Origin: JAXLYX01 sp046351215 | GTDB lineage: Bacteria; Myxococcota_A; Polyangia; Polyangiales; Houyiibacteriaceae | Reading direction: 5' to 3' | Assembly (NCBI GenBank): GCA_046351215.1 | Contig: JAXLYX010000016.1 | Coordinates: 111,844 to 175,843, forward strand | DNA: 64,000 nucleotides | Part shown: positions 17,242 through 23,824 of the stretch, piece after piece | Layout of the letters: each line of letters starts with the position of its first letter | How positions within the stretch are numbered: position 1 is the first letter of the stretch | Program-made: the position numbers and the translations under genes | Notes under the pieces: model-generated | What the model was told of the DNA's origin: nothing | Database searches by the model: none | The model's input: the letters and a program-made list of their open reading frames with translations, nothing else

Positions 17242-17745
17242 TCAGACGTCGATCGCCTCGAGCTCCCGGAGGCGCCGTTCGTACTTCCGCACGTCGTTTT
17301 CGGTCGCGACCCGCCTCTCGGCGAGCGCCCCGACCCGGACGTCGATGTCGGAGAGTGCCTGCTCGAGCTGCTGCCGGCGCGTCCTACGTGCCGAATGTCC
17401 ACTCTCCGTGCTGGCCCTTCGGGAGATCGGTCGGATCCGCTCGGCGACGAGGGCGTGCTGGTCCGCACGGGCGGCCTCGAGATCGCGATCGAGCTCTTCG
17501 AGGGACTTGCGCGCAATCGTGAGGAGCTGCTCGACCTCGATGTGGGCCTGCCTGCGTGCGGCCGCGCGCGCGCGATCCTTCGAGGCCTCGGCCCGGGCCG
17601 CGAGGTCGCGGCGAATGGAGACCTCGCGAGCCCGCAGGTTCGAACGACGGGTCTCGACACGTTCTTTCTCGGCCTCCTCGAAGGCCGAGGCCACGGTGCT
17701 GACGAGGGCCGCCACGCCGAGACCGACGAGGATCGCGGGCAGCAT
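17242..17745 (-). CDS. Small membrane-anchored coiled-coil protein
   Basis: This 167-aa protein begins with a hydrophobic helix (MLPAILVGLGVAALVSTVAS) and then a long charged coiled coil (residues about 25-160) rich in Glu, Arg and Ala. It is therefore probably an inner-membrane-anchored rod. The ATG at 17745 is chosen because GGAGGAG lies about ten bases upstream, at the end of the preceding gene; that gene's TGA lies only two bases before this ATG, so the two are translationally linked. No catalytic motif is seen. It sits between cas6 and the DUF3800/helical gene on the same strand. The function is unknown. Confidence 0.6.
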   Translation of the reverse strand: MLPAILVGLGVAALVSTVASAFEEAEKERVETRRSNLRAREVSIRRDLAARAEASKDRARAAARRQAHIEVEQLLTIARKSLEELDRDLEAARADQHALVAERIRPISRRASTESGHSARRTRRQQLEQALSDIDVRVGALAERRVATENDVRKYERRLRELEAIDV

Positions 17746-17747
17746 GA

Positions 17748-18260
17748 TCAGCGCTCCTCCGGGCTCTCGGCGAGCCACTGCAAGGGACTCGGGGGACGCG
17801 TGCCGTGCGCGTCGTGCATGCGCTTCCGCACCGCATCCGAGCGATTGCGGAGGTTCTCGGCGTCGCTCTCGATCAGGCGAGCGAGCGTCAACAGGTCCTC
17901 CCGCCGATCCGGGCAGTCCTCGACGAGGAAGGCCGCGTAGACTCGGCTCTGCAGGTCACGCTTCGCCGCCCGATCCGCGCAGAGCTCGTCGAGCTCGCGT
18001 CGCTCGGCCTCGAGGGCGAGCATCACACCCTGGTGGCGCTGCTCGAGGTCGCGCAGGAAGGCCTGGCCTGCGATCTCGAGCTTCCGCTGCGCGAGCGCGG
18101 CGGAGGCTTCGAGCTCGACACGCCTCACCTCGAGCTGGCGGAGCTCGGCGTGGTGCTGGAGGAAGCGTTCGACGATCCCGCCAGCGGGCCCGACGATCGC
18201 GGAGATCGCGGTGGTGGCGAGCGAGGCGGACGCGACGGGACGGCGGGCGAGCTTCGGCAT
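17748..18260 (-). CDS. Coiled-coil protein with N-terminal Gly/Ala hydrophobic segment
   Basis: This 170-aa protein has a short basic N-terminus, a weakly hydrophobic segment (SASLATTAISAIVGPAGGIV, about residues 11-30), and a long helical, coiled-coil region (HHAELRQLEVRRVELEA onward). The ATG at 18260 (MPKLARR) was preferred because the longer upstream frame has a non-protein-like composition. It is the first gene of a two-gene unit with the coiled-coil protein at 17242. The pairing of two coiled-coil proteins with membrane-type N-termini suggests a hetero-oligomer, possibly an envelope-associated device. I do not recognise the family. Confidence 0.55.
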   Translation of the reverse strand: MPKLARRPVASASLATTAISAIVGPAGGIVERFLQHHAELRQLEVRRVELEASAALAQRKLEIAGQAFLRDLEQRHQGVMLALEAERRELDELCADRAAKRDLQSRVYAAFLVEDCPDRREDLLTLARLIESDAENLRNRSDAVRKRMHDAHGTRPPSPLQWLAESPEER

Positions 18261-18386
18261 GATCGGCTCCGAGGGTGCTGGGATGGTTCCCGAACAACAC
18301 GACGTCGGCACCGGCGCCCATCTGACGCGTACTCGTCCGATTCTCGTCATCGGCCCGCGCCGCGCGATGCGCGGGCCGCGAGCGGC

Positions 18387-19340
18387 TCAGGAGCGTGGTG
18401 GTCCGTGGCGCTCGAGCAGCTCGAGCCGGCCGTAGCCCATGCTGACTCCCTTGCCGAGGCCGAGCCGCGCTCCGCCGAGGACGATCGCGATCGCCGCCGA
18501 GGATTCGGCGCCGGATTCGAGCTGGAGCTCGCCGACCGCCCCTTCGAGCGGATGCTCGCGGTCGGTGCTCCGCGAGTACCGCCGACGGGCATGCCGTTCC
18601 CACCGTGCCTCGCGGACGTCGGGAAGCGCGAGCGATGCGACGAGGGATTGCACGTTCGGGATCGCATCGCCCTGCGGGTCGTGATGGTGGGCGTAGCCGG
18701 CCAGCCGTCGGGCCGCGGCGACGACCAGGTCCTCGAGCGTGGGCTCACGTAGCTCGCGTCCTTCCCGGACGATTCGCAGGGGAGAGAGCGCTCGGAGGAT
18801 CGTGGGGCCCGCTGGGCCCGGCTCTTCCACGATCACCCGCTCGGGCTCCGGATCGCGGAGCCAGGCCACCGGCTCGTAGATCGCGGCGCCGTTCGCACGG
18901 ACCTCCGACACACGGAACGGCACTCGCTCTGGACCGAGGCCGAGACGTCCCGCGAGCTCGAGCGCGGCGACGAGGCGAGGCACGAAGGGCTCGGCCTTCG
19001 GAGGGAGATCGAGCCCGACCTCCACCGTGCTCCCGCGCATCCCGACGCGAACGGAGAGAGCGAGCGCCGGCGTCCTCTGACCGTCGAGGAAGACGTCGAG
19101 CCCGCGGGGCGGAGGCGGCCCGAAGAGACTGGCGTAGAGGCCCTCGGCCGGCGCGCGATCGGGGCTCGGCGCACCATCGAGGGCGAGGCACGCCCGGCCG
19201 AGGGCTCCGTGCATCGCCGCACCGACCCGGATCGGCTCGAGCCGAGGCGCCGCTTCGAAGTCGAGACGCGCGTCGAGATGCATCCGTCGCAGCGCGACGA
19301 GCCAATCGGGAAGCGGCAGACGGGAGGTCGGCGGGGACAC
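18387..19340 (-). CDS. cas6: Cas6-type pre-crRNA endoribonuclease
   Basis: This 317-aa protein has the tandem RAMP fold expected of Cas6. A first beta strand (MHLDARLDFEAA) is followed by a helix with GAAMHGALGRACL, and the C-terminus has the glycine-rich loop LGLGKGVSMGYGRLEL, the hallmark of Cas6 (GxGxxxxxGxGR). Cas6 cuts the CRISPR transcript inside each repeat and leaves the 8-nt ATTGAGAC handle on mature crRNAs; the array here has exactly that repeat end. The start is taken as the GTG at 19340, 15 bases after a TATGCT -10 box; an ATG at 19283 is the alternative. It is divergent from the adaptation operon, with only 80 bases between the two start codons. Confidence 0.75.
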   Translation of the reverse strand: MSPPTSRLPLPDWLVALRRMHLDARLDFEAAPRLEPIRVGAAMHGALGRACLALDGAPSPDRAPAEGLYASLFGPPPPRGLDVFLDGQRTPALALSVRVGMRGSTVEVGLDLPPKAEPFVPRLVAALELAGRLGLGPERVPFRVSEVRANGAAIYEPVAWLRDPEPERVIVEEPGPAGPTILRALSPLRIVREGRELREPTLEDLVVAAARRLAGYAHHHDPQGDAIPNVQSLVASLALPDVREARWERHARRRYSRSTDREHPLEGAVGELQLESGAESSAAIAIVLGGARLGLGKGVSMGYGRLELLERHGPPRS

Positions 19341-19355
19341 GAGACGAGGGCCGCC

Positions 19356-19361
19356 AGCATA
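19356..19361 (-). promoter_or_regulatory. -10 box (TATGCT) of cas6
   Basis: On the minus strand TATGCT lies 15 bases before the GTG at 19340. It is a vegetative-type box, unlike the ECF-type promoter facing the other way at 19387-19415, so cas6 and the adaptation operon may answer to different sigma factors. Confidence 0.4.
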
Positions 19362-19386
19362 ACCCGCGAGGGCGTTCTCGCGTGGC

Positions 19387-19415
19387 GTCAGATGACGAGA
19401 GGCGCGCACGTCGAT
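19387..19415 (+). promoter_or_regulatory. ECF-type promoter motif 2 (GTCAGAT-N16-GTCGAT) of the adaptation operon
   Basis: GTCAGAT (19387-19393), 16 bases, then GTCGAT (19410-19415). The 18 bases ending in the start codon (GCACGTCGATCGGGCATG) are identical to those at motif 1 in front of the DUF697-like gene at 13132, although the two genes are unrelated. Confidence 0.65.
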
Positions 19416-19420
19416 CGGGC

Positions 19421-20656
19421 ATGGAACCGACGACACTCGCTCCCCATGACACCGTTCTCGATCAGGCGCGCGCGGCGTTCCGCGCGGGCGATTGGGATGC
19501 CCTGGTCGCCTGCGCCCCGAGCTCGCTCGCGCTCGGGCCCGACGACGAGGAGCTCGCCTGGCTCCTTTCGTTCGGCCTGACCCACAGGGACCGCCACCTC
19601 GAGGCGGCTGCCCTCCTCGAGCGCGCGTACGCGTCCGCGCCGGGACATCGACTCGCGTCCGCGCTCGCGTACGTCCTCTACGAGGCCAGTCTCCGGTTGG
19701 CCGCACCGCGGCATGGATCGCCCGATCCCGAGCATCCGACGTTCGGGCCCGAGGACCGGACCGCGGTGCACGAGGGCTTTCTCCACTGGATCGAGGAGGC
19801 GCTGCGGTACGAGCCGGGGTCGATCAAGGACCTCTACCGCTTCGGCGTGTTCGAGGCGCAGCTCGACAACTGTCACGACGCGGCAGCGTTGAGGGCCTTC
19901 CTCGGCGTGGTCGAACGCTACCGGGCGTTGTCGGCCGAGGTCCGGGCCCGGCGGGGCGATCTATTCCGATACTACGCCCGGACGTTGTACGCGGGCGCGC
20001 GTTCGGCGCTCCGGCTCGGCAAGCTCGAGCTCGCGCGGAGGCTGGCCTTCGAGCTCGTCCGCGTGGACGAGGAGGGGCGCCACGTGGAGCGTCATCACCA
20101 GCTCGGGCTCGCCGGGCGGATCTGTCTCGCCACGCGCGAGCTCGACGCGGCGGAGCGCGCCTTCCGCCTCGCACTCGACGCCTCGCCGCGCGGTCGCTCC
20201 GATCACCTCTTCGGTCGTCTCGCCGAGGTGGAGCTCGCCCGAGGCCGGTGTGCCGAGGCCGCCCGATGGATCGAAGCGCACGTGAGGCCGGAGCGGCGCA
20301 CGCCGGCGCTCTTCCGGACGCTCGGGGACGCCCGCTCCGCGGAGGGAGACGCCGAGGCTGCCGAGTCGGCCTACCGTGCCTCGCTGCTGCGCGACCGCGT
20401 CGGAAAGCACCTGACATTGACACGTCTCGGCTGGCTACTCCTCCGTCGCGGCCAGGCCAAGGAGGCCGAGCGCGCCTTCACGGACGCGAACGCCTTCCGT
20501 CGGCGCCGCTATCAATCCGAGCACGTCGAGGCCCTCCGCGGCCTGGCCGAAGCCCAGGCGGCGCGTGGCCGGGATGCGGACGCGGCCGCGACCCGCGAGC
20601 GACTCGAGGCGCTCGTCGCGCGGCGGGCCCATCCCGGTTCCCGGGAGGCTGCATGA
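19421..20656 (+). CDS. TPR protein, first gene of the CRISPR adaptation operon
   Basis: This 411-aa all-helical protein has TPR-like repeats through its length (for example AGDWDALVACAPSSLALG near the start, GDAEAAESAYRASLLRD and GQAKEAERAFTDANAF near the end). No catalytic motif is seen. The ATG at 19421 is fixed by the ECF-like promoter 11 bases upstream. Its stop overlaps the start of the primase-polymerase gene (ATGA at 20653-20656), so the two are translationally coupled and probably made in fixed ratio. Some CRISPR-associated primase-polymerases carry TPRs fused to the polymerase domain, so this may be the same module as a separate chain that docks the polymerase onto Cas1-Cas2. That role is an inference. 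Confidence 0.7.
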   Translation: MEPTTLAPHDTVLDQARAAFRAGDWDALVACAPSSLALGPDDEELAWLLSFGLTHRDRHLEAAALLERAYASAPGHRLASALAYVLYEASLRLAAPRHGSPDPEHPTFGPEDRTAVHEGFLHWIEEALRYEPGSIKDLYRFGVFEAQLDNCHDAAALRAFLGVVERYRALSAEVRARRGDLFRYYARTLYAGARSALRLGKLELARRLAFELVRVDEEGRHVERHHQLGLAGRICLATRELDAAERAFRLALDASPRGRSDHLFGRLAEVELARGRCAEAARWIEAHVRPERRTPALFRTLGDARSAEGDAEAAESAYRASLLRDRVGKHLTLTRLGWLLLRRGQAKEAERAFTDANAFRRRRYQSEHVEALRGLAEAQAARGRDADAAATRERLEALVARRAHPGSREAA

Positions 20657-22275
20657 TCGATCCGCGCTCGGCTCCGGAGGTCGTCGAACGGCTCGTCCTC
20701 GAGGGCCGCGAGGAGGAGCTCCGCGCGCTTCTCGACGAGGTGGTGTGTTGGTCGGAGGCGCAGCGGGCCGAGCTCGTCTCCCGGTTGGTCGAGCTCGGCC
20801 GACTGGCGCTGGTCCGCGAACGTGGCTGGAGGGAAGCACCAGCCCTCGACGTGGAAGCGACATTGGAGGGCGAGTCCGCCGCACCGGTCGACGAGGATCC
20901 CTCCCTCGAGGACGACGAGGTGCTGTTCCGTTCGATCACGCCGACGCACGACCGCGCCGACGAGGAGCTCTTCTCGCGATTCTTCGGAGGTCGCCGCGAT
21001 CTCTACGCCCGCCAGTGGCACGATGCGCGTCGCGACCGCGCGGGCTACCGGCCGGTGCAGGAGCCACTGACGCCGGAGGTCGTCCGAGCCCATCTTGAGG
21101 GACGGATCACGATCGGCCAGTACCTCCTGTTCCCGGACGGCACCGTATCGTTCGGTGTCATCGACCTCGATCTCGCGCGGAACGCGGTAGACGCACTGCG
21201 CGCCGCGCACGGCGAAGACGTGTCGCCGCTCGCGCACGCCGGCCTCGGCGAATACGCTCGAGCCGTCCTCGAGGCGGCGCGCTCGCTCGGTCTCGCCCTC
21301 TTCGCCGAGGACAGCGGTGCGAAGGGGATCCATCTCTGGATCTTCTTCGAGCCACGACGTCCCGCCCGCGCGGCGCGCGCCCTCCTCGCCCAGCTCGTGC
21401 GCGCGGCGGGCCCGCAGCCGGCCGACGTCTCGGTGGAGATCTTCCCGAAGCAGGAGAGCGCAGGTCCCCGTGGGCTCTCGAGCCTGGTGAAGCTCCCCCT
21501 CGGGATCCACCAGCGGACGCTCCGTCGTTGTCGCCTCCTCGGTGCATCCCTCGAGCCGATCGAATCGAGCCACGAAGCCCTTCTCCAGCTCGCGCCTGCC
21601 GAGCCGTCCCTCATCGACGCCATCCTCGCGCACCGACTGGCTCCCTTGCCCGCTCCCTGGCGCGGCCCGCTCGAGCCGGCGCCCGTACTTCCCAGCGCTC
21701 CGCTCCCGCGTTCCATCGCCGCCGCGCTCCGCGGCCTCTCGGACGCAGACGCTGCGCGTGCGGCGGAAGAGCGGATGCTCGAGGGCTGCGGCGTGCTGCG
21801 CGCGATCGTCGACGCGGCGTACCGGGACCGCGTGCTGTCGGCCGACGAAGGCAGGGCGCTCACGTACAGCCTCGGCCTCGTGGGCGCCGGTCCCGGTCTC
21901 ATCGACGAGGTCCTCGCGCACGCGCACTCGAGCCTCGAGGAGCTTCGTCGGGTGCGTCGCGGTCTGCCGTCGCCGGTCGGATGCAAGAAGCTCCGGTTGC
22001 TCCCGACGCACGGAGCGAGCTGCTCGGCCTGCCCGCGCGTCGCGAACGCTCGACCCTATGCCTCTCCGGCGTTCTTCGCCGTGGGCTCGGTCGCTCCGTC
22101 TTCGCCGAAGCATGCACCCTTCGCCGATTGGCTCGACGCCGACGAGAGCGCGGTGACCTCGCCCCTCGCGGCCCTCGGCGAGGCGCTCGATCGCATCGAG
22201 CGCCGCATCGAACATCTCGAGCGCCGCGGCGAGCACGGCGGGCCGGATGCGTCGTCCGACGAGCGATCGCCATGA
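20653..22275 (+). CDS. CRISPR-associated primase-polymerase (CAPP, AEP superfamily)
   Basis: This 540-aa protein has an archaeo-eukaryotic primase domain at about residues 95-300: FGVIDLDL with the metal-binding pair D171/D173, SGAKGIHLWIFFE with the S221...H227 nucleotide-binding motif, VEIFPKQ (261-267) and KLPLGIHQ (280-287). A C-terminal cysteine set (CKKLRLL...CSACP, about 455-475) may bind metal. AEP polymerases encoded next to cas1 in type III systems are known as CAPP and can prime and extend DNA, which suggests they prepare or complete spacer DNA. The gene overlaps both neighbours by 4 bases (ATGA), so TPR-CAPP-Cas1 are coupled. The call is strong from motifs and position. Confidence 0.85.
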   Translation: MIDPRSAPEVVERLVLEGREEELRALLDEVVCWSEAQRAELVSRLVELGRLALVRERGWREAPALDVEATLEGESAAPVDEDPSLEDDEVLFRSITPTHDRADEELFSRFFGGRRDLYARQWHDARRDRAGYRPVQEPLTPEVVRAHLEGRITIGQYLLFPDGTVSFGVIDLDLARNAVDALRAAHGEDVSPLAHAGLGEYARAVLEAARSLGLALFAEDSGAKGIHLWIFFEPRRPARAARALLAQLVRAAGPQPADVSVEIFPKQESAGPRGLSSLVKLPLGIHQRTLRRCRLLGASLEPIESSHEALLQLAPAEPSLIDAILAHRLAPLPAPWRGPLEPAPVLPSAPLPRSIAAALRGLSDADAARAAEERMLEGCGVLRAIVDAAYRDRVLSADEGRALTYSLGLVGAGPGLIDEVLAHAHSSLEELRRVRRGLPSPVGCKKLRLLPTHGASCSACPRVANARPYASPAFFAVGSVAPSSPKHAPFADWLDADESAVTSPLAALGEALDRIERRIEHLERRGEHGGPDASSDERSP

Positions 22276-23282
22276 GCGGCCGGACGGTCTACGTGACCCG
22301 CGCGGGGGCGACGCTGCGGCGTGAAGGAGAGAGGCTGCGGGTGGTCTCGAAGGACTCGCCCGCGAGCGACGTCTCGGTGCACGACCTCGCGCAGCTCGTG
22401 CTGATGGGGAACATCACCGTCACGCCGGCCGCGCTCGACCTCCTCGTCGAACGTGGCGTGGATACCGTCTGGCTGTCGGGCACGGGCCGCTACCGTGGTC
22501 GGATCATCGGCGGCCCTTCCCGCCAGGTCGCGCTCCGGCTTGCGCAGTTCCGCGCGCTCGAGGACGACGTGACGCGGAAGCGGCTCGCGCGGTCCTTCGT
22601 GCGCGGCAAGGTGCGGAACCAGCGGACGTTGCTGTTGCAGCATGCACGGCGCCACGGCGAGAGCCCGGCGATGGAGGCCGCGCGCGCGTCGATGCGACTC
22701 GCCCTGACGCGCCTCGACGACATGGAGGATCTCGACGCGATCCGAGGTCTCGAGGGGCGATGCGCCGTGGCCTATTTCGCGGCCTTCGGGGACCTACTCC
22801 GGACCGACGAGCTCCGCTTCGACGGTCGCAATCGGAGGCCGCCCTTGGATCCCGTCAACGCGCTGCTCTCGCTCGGGTACACGTTGGTGACCTCGCAGGT
22901 CGAGGCGGCGCTCGGTCGCGTGGGCCTCGACCCGTACCTCGGCGCACTGCACGCGCCGCTCAACGGGAGGCCCTCGCTCGCCTGCGATCTCGTGGAGGAG
23001 CTGCGTGCGCCGCTCGTCGATGCGTTCGTCGTCGCATCCATCAACCGTCGGGCGTTCCGACCCGAGGACTTCGAGGAGGCGGCTGCGGGGGAGCCCGTGT
23101 ACCTGCGCCGCGAGTCGCTGCGGTGGTTCCTGACGCTGTTCGAGCGGCGGATGGCGAAACCGGTCTGGTACGAGCCGCTCGGATGTCGGCTCGCGCCGCG
23201 GGATCTCATCGAGGCCCAGGCGCGGGCCTTCGCGCGAGACGTGCTGGGCGGCGAGGCGTACGAGCCGTTCCGGAGTCGTTGA
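22272..23282 (+). CDS. cas1: Cas1 integrase
   Basis: This 336-aa protein is full-length Cas1. The N-terminal beta domain contains VHDLAQLVLMGNITVTPAAL. The helical catalytic domain keeps the metal ligands: E161 (LEGRCAVAYFAAF), H227 (GALHAPLNGRPSLACD) and D239, followed by VEELRAPLVDAFV. Cas1 inserts new spacers at the leader end of the array in complex with Cas2. Its ATG overlaps the CAPP stop codon. No reverse transcriptase is fused, so acquisition from RNA is not supported by this locus; the polymerase here is CAPP instead. cas2 starts 24 bases downstream. Confidence 0.95.
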   Translation: MSGRTVYVTRAGATLRREGERLRVVSKDSPASDVSVHDLAQLVLMGNITVTPAALDLLVERGVDTVWLSGTGRYRGRIIGGPSRQVALRLAQFRALEDDVTRKRLARSFVRGKVRNQRTLLLQHARRHGESPAMEAARASMRLALTRLDDMEDLDAIRGLEGRCAVAYFAAFGDLLRTDELRFDGRNRRPPLDPVNALLSLGYTLVTSQVEAALGRVGLDPYLGALHAPLNGRPSLACDLVEELRAPLVDAFVVASINRRAFRPEDFEEAAAGEPVYLRRESLRWFLTLFERRMAKPVWYEPLGCRLAPRDLIEAQARAFARDVLGGEAYEPFRSR

Positions 23283-23306
23283 GGGGCTTGGCCGAGAGGA
23301 GTCGAG

Positions 23307-23594
23307 ATGCGCATCGTGATCACGTTCGACGTCGCCGATGACAGGATCCGGGCGCGTCTCACCAAGTCCCTGCTCGCGCGCGGGAGCCGCGTGCAGAAGA
23401 GCGTATTCGAGGTGCCGGACCTCGCCCCGTCGGCGTACCTGCGGATGCGCAGCGAGCTCGAGCGCATCGTCGATCCGACGACCGACAGCCTGCGTTACTA
23501 TCGCCTCTGCGAAACGTGCCGTGGGCGCATCGAGCACCACGGCGTGGGGCCGGGCCTGCTCGGCGACCAGCTCGACCTCGAGCTGATCGAGTGA
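23307..23594 (+). CDS. cas2: Cas2
   Basis: This 95-aa protein has the Cas2 ferredoxin fold signature MRIVITFDVADDRIRARLTK with the conserved Asp at the end of strand 1, and the SRVQKSVFEV strand. It bridges two Cas1 dimers during spacer integration. The ATG is preceded by GAGGAG at a normal distance. It is the last gene of the adaptation operon, and the CRISPR leader begins right after it. Confidence 0.93.
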   Translation: MRIVITFDVADDRIRARLTKSLLARGSRVQKSVFEVPDLAPSAYLRMRSELERIVDPTTDSLRYYRLCETCRGRIEHHGVGPGLLGDQLDLELIE

Positions 23595-23824
23595 GCGAGG
23601 CCGATTGAAAACCGAATACGTTGCCGGCTCCCCGTCGAGGGGGGAGCCGGGCCGGCGGGCTCCGGCTCTCGAAGGGACGGATCGTCGCGGGTGCAGTCGA
23701 GCGGAATCGCTCGGCTTTCATGGAGTGAGTGGCGCGGGTGTCGCGGGCGATGCGGCCCCTGCGTGGGGGATCGTCGCGGCGAGGGTGCCAACTGGCCGGA
23801 TCTGCTAGGCTTCCAGCTACCGGG
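23595..23824 (+). promoter_or_regulatory. CRISPR leader with array promoter
   Basis: The 230 bases between cas2 and the first repeat hold no gene. A hairpin lies at 23624-23650. TAGGCT at 23806-23811 is a good -10 box; it would start transcription at about 23819, just before the first repeat at 23825. The intact repeats lie at this end and the degenerate repeat at the far end, which confirms this as the leader side. Confidence 0.6.
23624..23650 (+). terminator. Hairpin after cas2, in the CRISPR leader
   Basis: CCGGCTCCCC (23624-23633) pairs perfectly with GGGGAGCCGG (23641-23650) around a 7-base loop. It has no U-tract, so it could be a non-canonical terminator of the adaptation operon or a structural element of the leader. 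Confidence 0.35.
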
